From the NCBI RefSeq assembly GCF_003264855.1, contig NZ_NFZS01000001.1, forward strand, positions 2,382,839 through 2,446,838: 64,000 bases of DNA, in the 5' to 3' direction. A model generated the notes under the pieces. That model was given only the letters and a program-made list of their open reading frames with translations, did not search any database and was not told the origin of the DNA. This DNA is from Dyella jiangningensis. Lineage in GTDB: Bacteria; Pseudomonadota; Gammaproteobacteria; Xanthomonadales; Rhodanobacteraceae. The position numbers and the translations under genes were made by a program. Positions 46,034 to 55,610 of the stretch are shown piece after piece (within the stretch, counting starts at the first letter, position 1; each line of letters opens with the position of its first letter).

Positions 46034-48156
46034 GGCTGCTTGTTCCCGTCGGGAAGAAAGTGGGCGCTCCCGATGTTCAAGGGATGGTAGTCGCTGGTCA
46101 CGCCGCCGGCCCGTACACCTTCCGGCGATATCACATCCACCATCAGGTGCACGGCAGCGTCCTTGCCTGCAGCCTGCCAGGCGCCTTCAAAACGGACAGG
46201 CTGCGCCAGGTCGACCAACGGCTTTTCGCCATGGGCAAGTTCGTGGCCACGGTCATCCATCGCTCGCCAGTGCGCGACATAACCCTGCATCGGATACGAA
46301 GGCAGGTGCGTGCTCGCGTAGCCGGATACCGTAGCCTGGAATCCCCGCAGGCCGTCCTTGTCGACGCGCCATTGCGTGGTCACCGACAAGGGGCGGTTGC
46401 GCGCTTCGTAGACGAAGTACGACGGCCGACGCTGGCGGTTCTCGTCCACCACGCCATGGTCGACATAACCTTCGGTCTGCCCGGGCCACAGGTTGCGATG
46501 CGACTTGTAGTCCTGATAGGTCCAGAAGATCACGCCGCCGATGAAGCTGCGGCGCTGGAAGGCATCCATCTGCTGCACGAGGTTCTCGCTGCGCGCCTTG
46601 TCCGCGGACGCCGCATCAGGCGAAAACACGCCCGGATAGCCGAACTCGGAGATGATCACCATCTTGTCCGGATAGGCGCGATCCATGAAATCGAGCCAAC
46701 CCTCCACGTCACCACCACCGCCGCTCCAGGAGCCGAAGTAGGCGTTGGCCATGATGAAATCGACGTCATGCATCACCGGAGCGTCCTTCCACGGCCTGAT
46801 GCTGATGTCGGCATCGGCGAAGGTCACGTAACGCCCCGGATCGATCCTGCGGATCAGCGACGCCATCGCGTCGACATAGGCACGACCGCCAGGCGTGGAG
46901 GCATCGCTTTCATTGCATACGCTCCACGCGAAGATGCTGGCGTGGTTGCCGTCCTGCTCGATCATTTCGCGCATCATGTCCTGCGCGAGCGCGAGCAGTT
47001 TCGGGCTCTTCAACTGCGCCTCGCTGAACTGCCAGACGGGAATTTCCGGCACCAGCAGGATGCCGTGACGATCGGCGAAATCCAGCACGGCATCGTTCTG
47101 CGGATAGTGCACGGGCCGCGTAAGCGTCGTATGCAGCGCGGCAATGTCGAGCCAGTCGCGGCGGATCGTTCCTACCGATTCGGCCAGCCCTTCCCAGGGC
47201 GAGTCTTCGTGGCGCGTCAACCCGCTCAGGCGCACGGGCTTGCCGTTGACGTAGAGGCGCCGGTCACGGATGGCGATGTCACGCACGCCGAACGTGTCGC
47301 TGCGCGAATCGAGCACGGTGCCGTCGGCGGCTTGCAGCTCCGTCACCCATTGGTACAGACGGCCATCACCGATGTTCCAGAGCTGCGGATGTGGAAGGTT
47401 CGCATGCAGCGCCACCGATGCCGATTGCCCTGCCCTTGCATCGATGTCGGCTTGCGCCTGGGCAACCGTCTTGCCATCGGGATCGATGATGCGGGCCGTC
47501 ACGCGGTAGCGGCCATCGTTCCGGTCGACGTTCTCGACGAATACCTGCGTATCGATGTCCGCCGCGCCGCCGCCGAGCCTGGTCGCGATGCGCTGGCGTC
47601 GGATCAGCGCTTGGTCGTGGGCGGTCAGCCACACATCGCGGACGATGCCGCCATAGTGCCACCAGTCGTACCACACGTTGCCGCTGGCAGCCTGGCGCAT
47701 GGCATAGCCGGGGATGGTCGCCATGCCGGGGCGGTTGTCCAACCGCACGGCAATCCGGTTCTCACCCGCATGGAGTCGTGGGCCCACGTCGAAGCCGTAT
47801 GCCGTGTGTCCACCCTCGTGTCCACCGACCTCCACGCCGTTTACCCATACGCGGCTGCGATAGAACGTGGCGCCGAAGTGCAGCTCGATGTGCGACGACA
47901 GCAAGGATGCGGGGATGACGAAGCGCTTGAAGTACCAGGCGACGCCTTCGTAATCGTCATCGCGGCCGATGTTCCAGGTGTGCGGCACGTCGATCGCGCG
48001 CGTATCCGGAGGCGTCGCATCGGCCCACCCCGCACGGACGCCTGCATCGGCCGCATCAGTGCGGAATCGCCAGTCGTGATCGAGGTCGATACGCGCCTGC
48101 GCGCAGCCAGGCATCGGCCACCACAGCAGCAGGCACAGCACCGCGATGGCGCGCAT
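46030..48156 (-). CDS. Exported GH2 glycosidase, beta-galactosidase-like
   Basis: About 708 residues with a signal peptide (AIAVLCLLLWWPMPGC). The GH2 jelly-roll domain has WYFKRFVIP and VNGVEVGGHEGGH, and the barrel has acid/base Glu in WSVCNESD (about 415) and nucleophile Glu504 in IISEFGYPG. These fit beta-galactosidase or beta-glucuronidase-like GH2 rather than the large beta-mannosidases. Two starts are possible: 48156 with a good signal peptide but no ribosome site, or 48198 with GGAG very close. In this locus it could remove beta-1,3-galactose of Lewis-a type structures. Confidence 0.85.
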   Translation of the reverse strand: MRAIAVLCLLLWWPMPGCAQARIDLDHDWRFRTDAADAGVRAGWADATPPDTRAIDVPHTWNIGRDDDYEGVAWYFKRFVIPASLLSSHIELHFGATFYRSRVWVNGVEVGGHEGGHTAYGFDVGPRLHAGENRIAVRLDNRPGMATIPGYAMRQAASGNVWYDWWHYGGIVRDVWLTAHDQALIRRQRIATRLGGGAADIDTQVFVENVDRNDGRYRVTARIIDPDGKTVAQAQADIDARAGQSASVALHANLPHPQLWNIGDGRLYQWVTELQAADGTVLDSRSDTFGVRDIAIRDRRLYVNGKPVRLSGLTRHEDSPWEGLAESVGTIRRDWLDIAALHTTLTRPVHYPQNDAVLDFADRHGILLVPEIPVWQFSEAQLKSPKLLALAQDMMREMIEQDGNHASIFAWSVCNESDASTPGGRAYVDAMASLIRRIDPGRYVTFADADISIRPWKDAPVMHDVDFIMANAYFGSWSGGGGDVEGWLDFMDRAYPDKMVIISEFGYPGVFSPDAASADKARSENLVQQMDAFQRRSFIGGVIFWTYQDYKSHRNLWPGQTEGYVDHGVVDENRQRRPSYFVYEARNRPLSVTTQWRVDKDGLRGFQATVSGYASTHLPSYPMQGYVAHWRAMDDRGHELAHGEKPLVDLAQPVRFEGAWQAAGKDAAVHLMVDVISPEGVRAGGVTSDYHPLNIGSAHFLPDGNKQP

Positions 48157-48241
48157 CGCGGTCAAGCTGATTCTCCGCCCTTGCCCGGCCTGCGACATGA
48201 CTCCGCATGATGGGAATCGCGTCCTCGCGCCGGGCACGGCA

Positions 48242-49303
48242 TCACTGGCTCATCCTCCAATTCGCAGCGCCGAGCACGCCCCATTGGCCGTGTTCGACCA
48301 CGAATACCGGCGTGCTGTCCAGGAACGAACGCATCACACCCTTGTCCATGAAGCGCTCGGCGAATGGACCGGCGCGCAGCACGCTCGCAAGGCGCGCAAG
48401 GAAACCGCCCGCGAGGCAAACGCCGCCGCTCGCATTGAAGGCAACGGCCACGTCTCCGCAGAAGGCGCCCAGCCAGCGACAGAAGTAGTCGACGGTTTCC
48501 ATCGCCACGGCATCGGTGCCCGCCAACGCGGCGGCGGTGATTTCGCTGGGATCCGCCAACGATGCATGCGCGCACCGCACCGCGGCCACGGCGCGATAGA
48601 GGCGGCGCAACCCCGGGCCGCTCAATACGTGCTCGTAGGACACGTAGCCATCGACCGGCCCCAGTTCGGCGCGAATGGCCTGCTCGATGCCCGGACGGGC
48701 GGCCAATTCCATCTGCCCGGCTTCGGTATGCAGTACGCGAACCGGTCGACCGGGCAGCCACAGCGCCGCGCCCAGCCCGGTTCCGGGGCCAACGACTACG
48801 ACGGCACCCTTTGGATCCGCGGTGCCGTCCACGATGGAGACCGCATCGCGCGGACCAAAGTGGCCCACGGCGTGCGCGAACGCCTCGAAGTCGTTCAGCA
48901 CGTCGATGGAGGCAAACCCGGCATCCGCCTTCAGTTGCTCCAGCGTGATGGGCCACGCCAGGTTCTCGTTGACGACGGCGCCGCGATCGACGAACCCCGC
49001 GCAGGCCAGCACCAGCGCGTCCGGATGGACGGCATGGTGGCGGCAGAAGTCGCCAAGAATCCCGGCCAGCGAGCCGTACTCGGCACAGCGATAGGTCCGG
49101 TAGGCAATGAGGTCGGGCCGACCGGTGGCGGCATGGGGCACTACCAGCCCGATGCGTGCATGCGTGCCGCCCACATCGGCCGCGAGAAAGGACGAAGCCA
49201 TCGAGTCACGGCCGTCCAGACGGCTGATCGGGATCGGCTCGCTGAGGTCCGTGGCTCGATCGGTCTGCATGGCCTCATGGCCCCCATCCGACAACGGCAT
49301 CAT
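48242..49303 (-). CDS. glk: Glucokinase (Glk family)
   Basis: A protein of up to 353 residues whose core is the bacterial glucokinase family (PF02685). It has an ATP-binding AADVGGTHARIGLV, a sugar-binding LNDFEAFAHAV, VGPGTGLGAALW, HTEAGQMELA and GGVCLAGGFLARL. It phosphorylates glucose, or possibly a related hexose, in the cytoplasm. The start is uncertain: 49303 follows a G-rich segment but adds 33 residues before the conserved core, whereas ATG 49201 fits the family length but lacks a ribosome site. It heads the leftward operon with GH2, GH29, GH18, GH20 and GH3, and is divergent from the fucose operon. Confidence 0.85.
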   Translation of the reverse strand: MMPLSDGGHEAMQTDRATDLSEPIPISRLDGRDSMASSFLAADVGGTHARIGLVVPHAATGRPDLIAYRTYRCAEYGSLAGILGDFCRHHAVHPDALVLACAGFVDRGAVVNENLAWPITLEQLKADAGFASIDVLNDFEAFAHAVGHFGPRDAVSIVDGTADPKGAVVVVGPGTGLGAALWLPGRPVRVLHTEAGQMELAARPGIEQAIRAELGPVDGYVSYEHVLSGPGLRRLYRAVAAVRCAHASLADPSEITAAALAGTDAVAMETVDYFCRWLGAFCGDVAVAFNASGGVCLAGGFLARLASVLRAGPFAERFMDKGVMRSFLDSTPVFVVEHGQWGVLGAANWRMSQ

Positions 49304-49430
49304 CACCCCACCCCGCTGGACATGCCCGCCTGATACATAAAGGAATCAAGGCGATCCCAAGAAGGCCACGGATCGCAACCATGCGCGGGATCGCGTGCGG
49401 CGCGTCAGGATTCCCGCCCCGCCATGCGAT

Positions 49431-49455
49431 CATATATAAACCTAGTTTTTATATG
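49431..49455. promoter_or_regulatory. AT-rich dyad between divergent glycan and fucose operons
   Basis: CATATATAAA and TTTTTATATG flank CCTAG, with nearly all positions symmetric about 49443. It is a striking AT-rich island in GC-rich DNA, 100 bp before the fucose-operon start and about 130-230 bp before the glucokinase start. One regulator bound here could control both operons; the IclR protein encoded at 58265 is the best candidate. Confidence 0.6.
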
Positions 49456-49554
49456 TGCACAAGTAGTAGGATGCCGTGGAGGCGCCCCGGCCCAGCCGGC
49501 CGGGCCCGCTTGCACACTTCATTCGCCTCGCGTGAGGCGGGTCAGGGAGCGTTG

Positions 49555-50580
49555 ATGCCGGTTCAGCACAAAGACCACGGGCAGTCCGGGAAGCCTGATG
49601 CCGGCCATGTCCGGCTCGCGTCCCTCGCCTTCGGCGGGGCGCCCGCCGGCAACCTGTACACGGGCGTGGATGACGCCGCCGCGCTGGCGGCGATCGGGCA
49701 CGCGTGGGGCGAAGGCATCCGGCACTTCGACACCGCCCCTTATTACGGCTATGGCCTGAGCGAAACGCGCATCGGCGACGCTCTCCAAGGCATCGAGCGC
49801 TCCAGCTATACGTTGTCGACGAAGGTGGGCCGACTCATCGACACGGCTCACGGCCGCCACGATCGCGCCGACGGTTTTGCGGTGGACGGGCGCCGTGCGT
49901 ATTTCGATTACACGCGCGACGGCATCCTTCGCAGCCTGGAAAGCAGCATCCGGCGGCTTCGCACCGAACGCATCGACCTGCTGCTGTTGCACGACATCGG
50001 CGAACTCACCCATGGCCCGCGCCACCCCCAGGTGCTTGCTCAGGCATTGGATGAGGCGCTGCCAGCCATGGCGGAATTGCGCGACCAGGGCGTCGTCGGT
50101 GGCATCGGCCTTGGCGTCAACGAAGAGGCCGTATGCCTGGAAGTGATGCGACGCTTTCCGCTCGACGCCATCATGCTGGCCGGTCGCTACACGCTGTTCG
50201 AACAGTCGCACAGCAAGTCGGTGATGGCGAAGGCACAGGCCGATGGCGTGAAGGTACTGGTCGCCGGCCCCTACAACTCCGGCCTGCTCGGCGCGGATGC
50301 GGGCCCCGGCGACACCTACGACTACGCACCGGCATCGCCCGCCATCAAGGCGCGCGCGCAACGGTTCTATGACGTATGCGCGCGCACCGGCGCCAGCGTG
50401 GGCGCGGCCGCACTGCAGTTCCCCATGGCGCATCCGGCGGTGACGAACGTCGTGTGCGGCCTGCGCTCCACCGCCGAGGTGGACAGCGCCGTCGAACGCG
50501 TCCGCACCTCCGTTCCCGCCGCCACCTGGACGGCGCTGGTCGAGGCCGGACTGCTCGATGCGGAGGCGCCCACGCCATGA
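49555..50580 (+). CDS. Aldo/keto reductase acting as L-fucose dehydrogenase
   Basis: A 341-residue aldo/keto reductase. The catalytic tetrad is visible as Asp and Tyr in HFDTAPYYGYG, Lys in STKVGR and His in LLLHDI. It should oxidise L-fucose to L-fuconolactone with NAD(P)+, the first step of the oxidative pathway known from Xanthomonas. The start at 49555 follows GGGAG. Its stop overlaps the lactonase start (ATGA). The assignment to fucose rests on the downstream genes; the family also contains pyridoxal and galactose dehydrogenases. Confidence 0.87.
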   Translation: MPVQHKDHGQSGKPDAGHVRLASLAFGGAPAGNLYTGVDDAAALAAIGHAWGEGIRHFDTAPYYGYGLSETRIGDALQGIERSSYTLSTKVGRLIDTAHGRHDRADGFAVDGRRAYFDYTRDGILRSLESSIRRLRTERIDLLLLHDIGELTHGPRHPQVLAQALDEALPAMAELRDQGVVGGIGLGVNEEAVCLEVMRRFPLDAIMLAGRYTLFEQSHSKSVMAKAQADGVKVLVAGPYNSGLLGADAGPGDTYDYAPASPAIKARAQRFYDVCARTGASVGAAALQFPMAHPAVTNVVCGLRSTAEVDSAVERVRTSVPAATWTALVEAGLLDAEAPTP

Positions 50581-51425
50581 TCATCGACGCGCACCGCCAC
50601 TACTGGGATCCGTCGCGACTGCAATACGGCTGGCTGGCGCATGCACCGGCCACGCTGCAGCGCGCGTTTCTTCCGCCCGACATGGCGGCGACGCACGACG
50701 CCTGCATCCTCGTACAGGCCGCGCCGGATGAGCGCGAGACGCTGTTCCTGTTCGACCTGGCACGACAGACCGATGACGTGCTCGGTGTCGTCGGCTGGGT
50801 GGACATGGAGGCGGACGATGCGACGCAACGCATCGCCGCCCTCGTCGAACAAGGACAAGGCCTGCTGCGCGGCATTCGCCCGATGGTGCAGGACATCCCG
50901 GATATCGAATGGCTGGCCCGCCCCTCGCTCGATCGCGCCTTCGATTGCCTGCGCGATCACGGGCTGGTCTTCGATGCGCTGGTGGACAATCGCCACCTGC
51001 GTGCGCTCTCCCATCGACTGACCCGGCATCCGGGCCTGATCACAGTGGTCGATCACGCTGCCAAGCCAAACATCGCCGACCGTGAATTCGCCGAATGGGC
51101 CAGTGCGATCGCACGCGTCGCCCAGGTGCCGGACGTCGCCTGCAAGCTGTCCGGCCTGCTGACGCTGACCGGCACGGGCGCCGATGCGGCCGCCATCGAG
51201 CCTTTCGTCGCGCACGTCTTCGAAAGCTTTGGCGGCCGGCGCGTGATGTGGGGCAGCGACTGGCCCGTGCTCACCACGCACGCATCGTACGAACAGTGGA
51301 AGGCGCTCGCGCAGCAACTGGTGCGCCGCTTTGCGCCACGCCACGAAGCCGCGGTGTTCGGCGCCACCGCCGTGGCGACCTACTCACTCAACGACTGCAC
51401 GACGGCATCAGGGAGAACGGCATGA
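50577..51425 (+). CDS. L-fuconolactonase (amidohydrolase family)
   Basis: A 282-residue metal-dependent hydrolase of the amidohydrolase-2 type that opens L-fucono-lactone to L-fuconate. Features are the HxH-like opening (DAHRHYWDP), a conserved His (VVDHAAKP) and the C-terminal MWGSDWPVL with the metal-binding Asp. It overlaps the preceding stop and ends in an ATGA junction leading to a 17-codon frame before the SDR gene. Role deduced from family and operon. Confidence 0.9.
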   Translation: MIIDAHRHYWDPSRLQYGWLAHAPATLQRAFLPPDMAATHDACILVQAAPDERETLFLFDLARQTDDVLGVVGWVDMEADDATQRIAALVEQGQGLLRGIRPMVQDIPDIEWLARPSLDRAFDCLRDHGLVFDALVDNRHLRALSHRLTRHPGLITVVDHAAKPNIADREFAEWASAIARVAQVPDVACKLSGLLTLTGTGADAAAIEPFVAHVFESFGGRRVMWGSDWPVLTTHASYEQWKALAQQLVRRFAPRHEAAVFGATAVATYSLNDCTTASGRTA

Positions 51426-51475
51426 ACGCTCATTCCGTGGGCTCGACTTCAATCACCATGGGACGCGAACCGTGA
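51422..51475 (+). CDS. 17-codon mini-ORF bridging lactonase and SDR genes
   Basis: The ATG overlaps the lactonase stop (ATGA) and the frame ends in a GTGA that overlaps the GTG start of the SDR gene. It encodes only 17 residues (MNAHSVGSTSITMGREP). Its tight fit between two genes suggests it carries ribosomes to the SDR gene, whose own ribosome site is weak. It may not make a functional peptide and could be coincidence. Confidence 0.4.
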   Translation: MNAHSVGSTSITMGREP

Positions 51476-52218
51476 GCGGGCGCCTCGCAGGCAAGCACGC
51501 CCTGGTGACGGCGGCCGGCGCCGGCATCGGTCGCGCCACCGCCCTCGCCTTCGCCGAAGCGGGTGCCCAGGTACTGGCGACGGATATCAGCGAGGACAGT
51601 CTCGCCGCCCTCGCCTCCAGCCATCAGGGCATCCGCACGCAGCTCCTCGATGTCACCGATGCGAGCGCGATCCAGTCGCTGGCCGCATCCGTCGAGCGCG
51701 TCGACGTGCTGTTCAATTGCGCGGGCTATGTGCACGCCGGCACGATCCTCGATACGGACGATGCGAGTTGGCGGCGCTCGTTCGCCATCAACGTGGACAG
51801 CATGTTCCACCTGTGCCGCGCGCTGCTTCCCGGCATGCTGAAACAGGGCTCGGGCAGCATCATCAACATGTCCTCGGTCGCGTCGAGCATCAAGGGCGTG
51901 CCCAACCGTTTTGCCTACGGCACGACCAAGGCGGCCGTGATCGGACTGACACGCGCCATCGCCGCCGACTACGTGGCGGCAGGCATCCGCTGCAACGCGA
52001 TCTGCCCGGGCACGGTGAAAACACCGTCGCTCGGCGAGCGCGTGCGCGCCTTGGGTGGCGATGAAGAAGCGGCCTGGCGCGGCTTTACCTCCCGGCAGCC
52101 GATGGGCCGCCTCGGTGAACCCGAGGAAATCGCCGCACTCGCGCTCTATCTCGCCTCCGACGAATCGTCCTTTACCACCGGCACCATCCACGTCGTGGAT
52201 GGCGGCTGGTCGAACTGA
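51472..52218 (+). CDS. 2-keto-3-deoxy-L-fuconate dehydrogenase (SDR family)
   Basis: A 248-residue short-chain dehydrogenase. It has the nucleotide loop TAAGAGIGRA, NCAG, the active-site Ser in NMSSVASS and YGTTK with Tyr and Lys. It should oxidise 2-keto-3-deoxy-L-fuconate to the 2,4-diketo acid with NAD+. The only sensible start is GTG 51472, giving SGRLAGKHALVTAAG; no in-frame ATG exists near the fold's first strand. It probably depends on coupling from the mini-ORF upstream. Confidence 0.88.
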   Translation: MSGRLAGKHALVTAAGAGIGRATALAFAEAGAQVLATDISEDSLAALASSHQGIRTQLLDVTDASAIQSLAASVERVDVLFNCAGYVHAGTILDTDDASWRRSFAINVDSMFHLCRALLPGMLKQGSGSIINMSSVASSIKGVPNRFAYGTTKAAVIGLTRAIAADYVAAGIRCNAICPGTVKTPSLGERVRALGGDEEAAWRGFTSRQPMGRLGEPEEIAALALYLASDESSFTTGTIHVVDGGWSN

Positions 52219-52231
52219 TGGAAGTACCCGC

Positions 52232-53089
52232 ATGAAACTCTGCCGTTATGGAGCACCCGGCGCGGAAAAGCCCGGCCTGATCGACAGCCACGGCCTGATC
52301 CGCGATCTCTCCGCCGTCATCGACGACATCTCCGCCGACGTGCTCGGCCGCGAAGGCCTGCGCCGCCTGATGGCACTCGATGCCTCCACGCTGCCGCTGG
52401 TCGAAGGCTCGCCCCGCTTCGGCACGCCCGTGGCCCATGTCGGCAAGATGCTCTGCGTGGGCATGAACTACGCCGACCACGCCGCGGAAACCCATGCACC
52501 GGTACCCGAGCAGCCCGTGCTCTTCATGAAGGCCACCACGGCCATCGGCGGCGCCAACGACGCGATCGTGATCCCGCGCGGCTCGGTGAAGACCGACTGG
52601 GAAGTGGAACTGGGCGTGATCATCGGCGAGGTGACCCGCGATGTTTCCATCGACGACGCCCTCGACTACGTCGCCGGCTACGCGGTCATCAACGATGTGT
52701 CCGAGCGCGAATTCCAGCTCGAACACGGCGGCCAGTGGGTCAAGGGCAAGAGCTGCGACACGTTCGGGCCGATCGGCCCCTGGCTGGTCACCAAGGACGA
52801 AGTTCCCAATCCGCAGAACCTCTCCCTGTGGCTGGAAGTGAACGGCCATCGTTACCAGAACGGCAACACGCGCACGATGGTGTTCGGCGTGGCGCACCTG
52901 GTGAGCTACATCAGCCGCTACATGACGCTGATGCCGGGCGACGTCATCAGCACGGGAACGCCCGCCGGCGTCGGCCTGGGGCTGCATCCGCCGACCTATC
53001 TCAAACCCGGCGACGTGATCGAACTGGGCATCGAAGGCCTTGGGCGACAGCGACAGGACGTGGTCGCCCATTCCGCGTCGCGCGCATGA
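52232..53089 (+). CDS. 2,4-diketo-3-deoxy-L-fuconate hydrolase (FAH family)
   Basis: A 285-residue fumarylacetoacetate-hydrolase-family enzyme that cleaves the diketo acid to pyruvate and L-lactate. Metal ligands appear as acidic residues in [10 protein letters not shown] and AVINDVSER, with the family segments [22 protein letters not shown] and [11 protein letters not shown]. The start at 52232 is 13 bp after the SDR stop, with GGAAG. It completes the carbon-carbon cleavage step of the pathway. Confidence 0.9.
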   Translation: MKLCRYGAPGAEKPGLIDSHGLIRDLSAVIDDISADVLGREGLRRLMALDASTLPLVEGSPRFGTPVAHVGKMLCVGMNYADHAAETHAPVPEQPVLFMKATTAIGGANDAIVIPRGSVKTDWEVELGVIIGEVTRDVSIDDALDYVAGYAVINDVSEREFQLEHGGQWVKGKSCDTFGPIGPWLVTKDEVPNPQNLSLWLEVNGHRYQNGNTRTMVFGVAHLVSYISRYMTLMPGDVISTGTPAGVGLGLHPPTYLKPGDVIELGIEGLGRQRQDVVAHSASRA

Positions 53090-53141
53090 GCGCCGTGCGC
53101 CGTTTCCCCTATTCCGTTCCCGGCACGGGAGGCCGGTCACG

Positions 53142-54461
53142 ATGGTGAAGATTACCGCCCTCGAAACCTACGACGTGCGCTTTCCCACGTCGCTGGCGCA
53201 TGACGGCTCGGACGCCATGAATCCGGATCCGGACTACTCCGCCGCCTACGTCGTGCTGAAGACCGACGCACCCGACGGCCTGGCCGGTTACGGACTCGTG
53301 TTCACCATCGGCCGAGGCAACGAGATCGAGACCGCCGCACTCGCCGCGCTGCGCCCTATGGTGGTCGGCCGCAGCGTCAGCGACATCGCCGGCAACCTTG
53401 GCGCATTCGCGCGGCAGCTCAACGGCGATTCGCAGCTGCGCTGGCTGGGCCCCGAAAAAGGCGTGATGCACATGGCGATCGGCGCCGTCATCAACGCCGC
53501 GTGGGACCTGGCCGCACGCATGGCGAGCAAGCCCGTGTGGCGCTTCATTGCCGACATGACGCCCGAGCAACTGGTCGAACAGGTCGACTTTCGCTACATC
53601 ACCGACGCGCTCACGCCCGAGCAGGCGCTGGCGATGCTGCGCGACGCCGAGCCGCACAAGCAGGCGCGCATCGCGCAGCTGGAAGCCGAAGGCTATCCCG
53701 CCTACACCACCTCGCCGGGCTGGCTGGGCTATTCCGACGAGAAGATGCAACGACTCGCGCGCAAGGCCGTGGCCGATGGCTTTCGCACCATCAAGCTCAA
53801 GGTCGGCCTGCGCATGGAGGACGACCTGCGCCGTTGCCGTCTTGCGCGCGAAGCGGTGGGCCCGGACGTCGCCATCGCCGTCGACGCCAACCAGCGCTGG
53901 GACGTCCAGACGGCCATCGACTGGCTCAAGCCGTTGAAGGACATCGGCCTTGCGTGGGTCGAAGAACCGACCAACCCCGACGACGTGCTCGGCCACGCCG
54001 CCATCCGCCGCGGCGTGGCGCCCATTCCCATCTCCACCGGCGAACACGGGCAAAACCGCGTACTCTTCAAGCAACTGCTGCAGGCGCAGGCCGTCGACCT
54101 GATCCAGATCGATGCGGCGCGCGTCGGCGGCGTCAACGAGAACCTCGCCATCCTGCTGCTGGCCGCCCATTTCGGCGTACGCGTTTTTCCGCATGCCGGC
54201 GGCGTGGGACTATGCGAACTGGTGCAGCACCTGGCGATGGCCGACTTCGTGGCCATCACCGGCAAGAAGGAGGATCGCGCGATCGAATTCGTTGACCACC
54301 TGCACGAACATTTCGTGGAACCGGTGACGATCGCCCGCGGACGCTACCAGGCACCCCATGCGCCGGGGTTCTCCGCACGCATGCACGAGGCCTCGGTGCG
54401 CGATCATCTCTTCCCCGATGGCATCGTATGGAAGAACGCTCCCAAGACAGCGATGGGGTGA
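53142..54461 (+). CDS. fucD: L-fuconate dehydratase (enolase superfamily)
   Basis: A 439-residue Mg2+-dependent dehydratase converting L-fuconate to 2-keto-3-deoxy-L-fuconate. The residues I recall for the characterised X. campestris enzyme fall at identical numbers here: Lys220 (KLKVG), Asp248, Glu274 and Glu301 as metal ligands, and Asp324 with His351 as the second acid-base dyad. This strongly supports the specific function rather than a generic mandelate-racemase-like role. The start at 53142 follows GGAGG. It lies between the FAH hydrolase and lactate dehydrogenase genes. Confidence 0.96.
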   Translation: MVKITALETYDVRFPTSLAHDGSDAMNPDPDYSAAYVVLKTDAPDGLAGYGLVFTIGRGNEIETAALAALRPMVVGRSVSDIAGNLGAFARQLNGDSQLRWLGPEKGVMHMAIGAVINAAWDLAARMASKPVWRFIADMTPEQLVEQVDFRYITDALTPEQALAMLRDAEPHKQARIAQLEAEGYPAYTTSPGWLGYSDEKMQRLARKAVADGFRTIKLKVGLRMEDDLRRCRLAREAVGPDVAIAVDANQRWDVQTAIDWLKPLKDIGLAWVEEPTNPDDVLGHAAIRRGVAPIPISTGEHGQNRVLFKQLLQAQAVDLIQIDAARVGGVNENLAILLLAAHFGVRVFPHAGGVGLCELVQHLAMADFVAITGKKEDRAIEFVDHLHEHFVEPVTIARGRYQAPHAPGFSARMHEASVRDHLFPDGIVWKNAPKTAMG

Positions 54462-54464
54462 ACC

Positions 54465-55610
54465 ATGAAAACGCCGGTGACCAACATCGCCGACCTGCGC
54501 GCCATGGCGCGTCGGCGAGTACCTCGGGCGTTCTTCGAGTACGCCGACCGCGGCTCGTACGATGAAACCACGCTGCACGAGAACCGGCGCGCACTCGATC
54601 GCCTGCAGCTTCGGCAGCGCGTCATGCAGGACGTGGACAACCGCTCGCTGGCGACCACCATCCTGGGCGAACCGGTCAGCATGCCGTTGGCCATCGCCCC
54701 GACCGGACTGACCGGGCTGCAGCACGGCAGCGGCGAAATCCATGGCGCACGCGCCGCCGCCGAGGCGCGCATTCCGTTCTGCCTCAGCACGATGTCCATC
54801 TGCTCGATCGAGCAGGTGCGCGCCGCCTGCGATACGCCGTTCTGGTTCCAGGTCTACGTGATGCGCGACCGCGGCTTCACGCGCGAACTGATCCGGCGTG
54901 CGCGTGCAGCGCAATGCTCGGCCTTGATGCTGACCGCGGACCTCACCGTGCAGGGACAACGGCATCGCGAGATCAAGAACGGCCTGTCCGTGCCACCCAA
55001 GGTCACGCTGCGCAACCTGCTCGACATCGCCAGCAAACCGCGCTGGATATGGCACGTGCTCAAGGCGCCCAGTCGTTCGTTCGGCAACCTGGAGGGACGC
55101 ATCGGCGGCGCGGACAGTCTCACCACGCTGGCGCAATGGATCGCCAGCCAGTTCGACCCCACCTTGAACTGGGACGACCTCGCATGGATCCGCGAGGAAT
55201 GGCCGGGCAAGCTGATCGTGAAAGGCATCCTGGATCCGGAGGATGCGCGGCTTGCCGTCCAGCATGGTGTCGATGCCATCGTGGTTTCCAACCACGGCGG
55301 ACGGCAGCTCGACGGCGCACCCGGCACCATCGACGTCCTGCCCTCGATCGTCGACGCCGTTGAAGGCCGCACCGAAGTGCTGTTCGACAGCGGCATCACC
55401 AGCGGCCAGGACCTGCTCAAGGCGCTGGCACTGGGCGCCCGCGCAGGCCTGATCGGCAAGGCCTTTCTCTACGGCCTCGGCGCAAATGGCCAACAAGGCG
55501 TGACGCAAGCCATCGAACTGGTCCGCCGCGAACTGAGCGTCACCATGGCGCTAACCGGACAACGCGACGCCACACGTATCTCACCCGACGTGATCTGGCG
55601 CGGCGCCTGA
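54465..55610 (+). CDS. lldD: FMN-dependent L-lactate dehydrogenase
   Basis: A 381-residue flavoprotein of the 2-hydroxy-acid oxidase family. It has FMN and substrate motifs FFEYADRGSYDE, LAIAPTGLTGL, LSTMSICSIE and the active-site His in SNHGGRQLDG. It oxidises L-lactate to pyruvate and passes electrons to the quinone pool at the inner membrane. It begins 3 bp after the fuconate dehydratase stop, so it is the last gene of the fucose operon and removes the lactate made by the FAH hydrolase. Confidence 0.93.
   Translation: MKTPVTNIADLRAMARRRVPRAFFEYADRGSYDETTLHENRRALDRLQLRQRVMQDVDNRSLATTILGEPVSMPLAIAPTGLTGLQHGSGEIHGARAAAEARIPFCLSTMSICSIEQVRAACDTPFWFQVYVMRDRGFTRELIRRARAAQCSALMLTADLTVQGQRHREIKNGLSVPPKVTLRNLLDIASKPRWIWHVLKAPSRSFGNLEGRIGGADSLTTLAQWIASQFDPTLNWDDLAWIREEWPGKLIVKGILDPEDARLAVQHGVDAIVVSNHGGRQLDGAPGTIDVLPSIVDAVEGRTEVLFDSGITSGQDLLKALALGARAGLIGKAFLYGLGANGQQGVTQAIELVRRELSVTMALTGQRDATRISPDVIWRGA

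Noticed and set aside
46060..48210. Rightward open frame of 716 codons opposite the GH2 gene
   Set aside because: The GH2 frame has full catalytic motifs; this frame is His/Arg/Val-rich without recognisable domains, a typical antisense artefact of GC-rich codon use.
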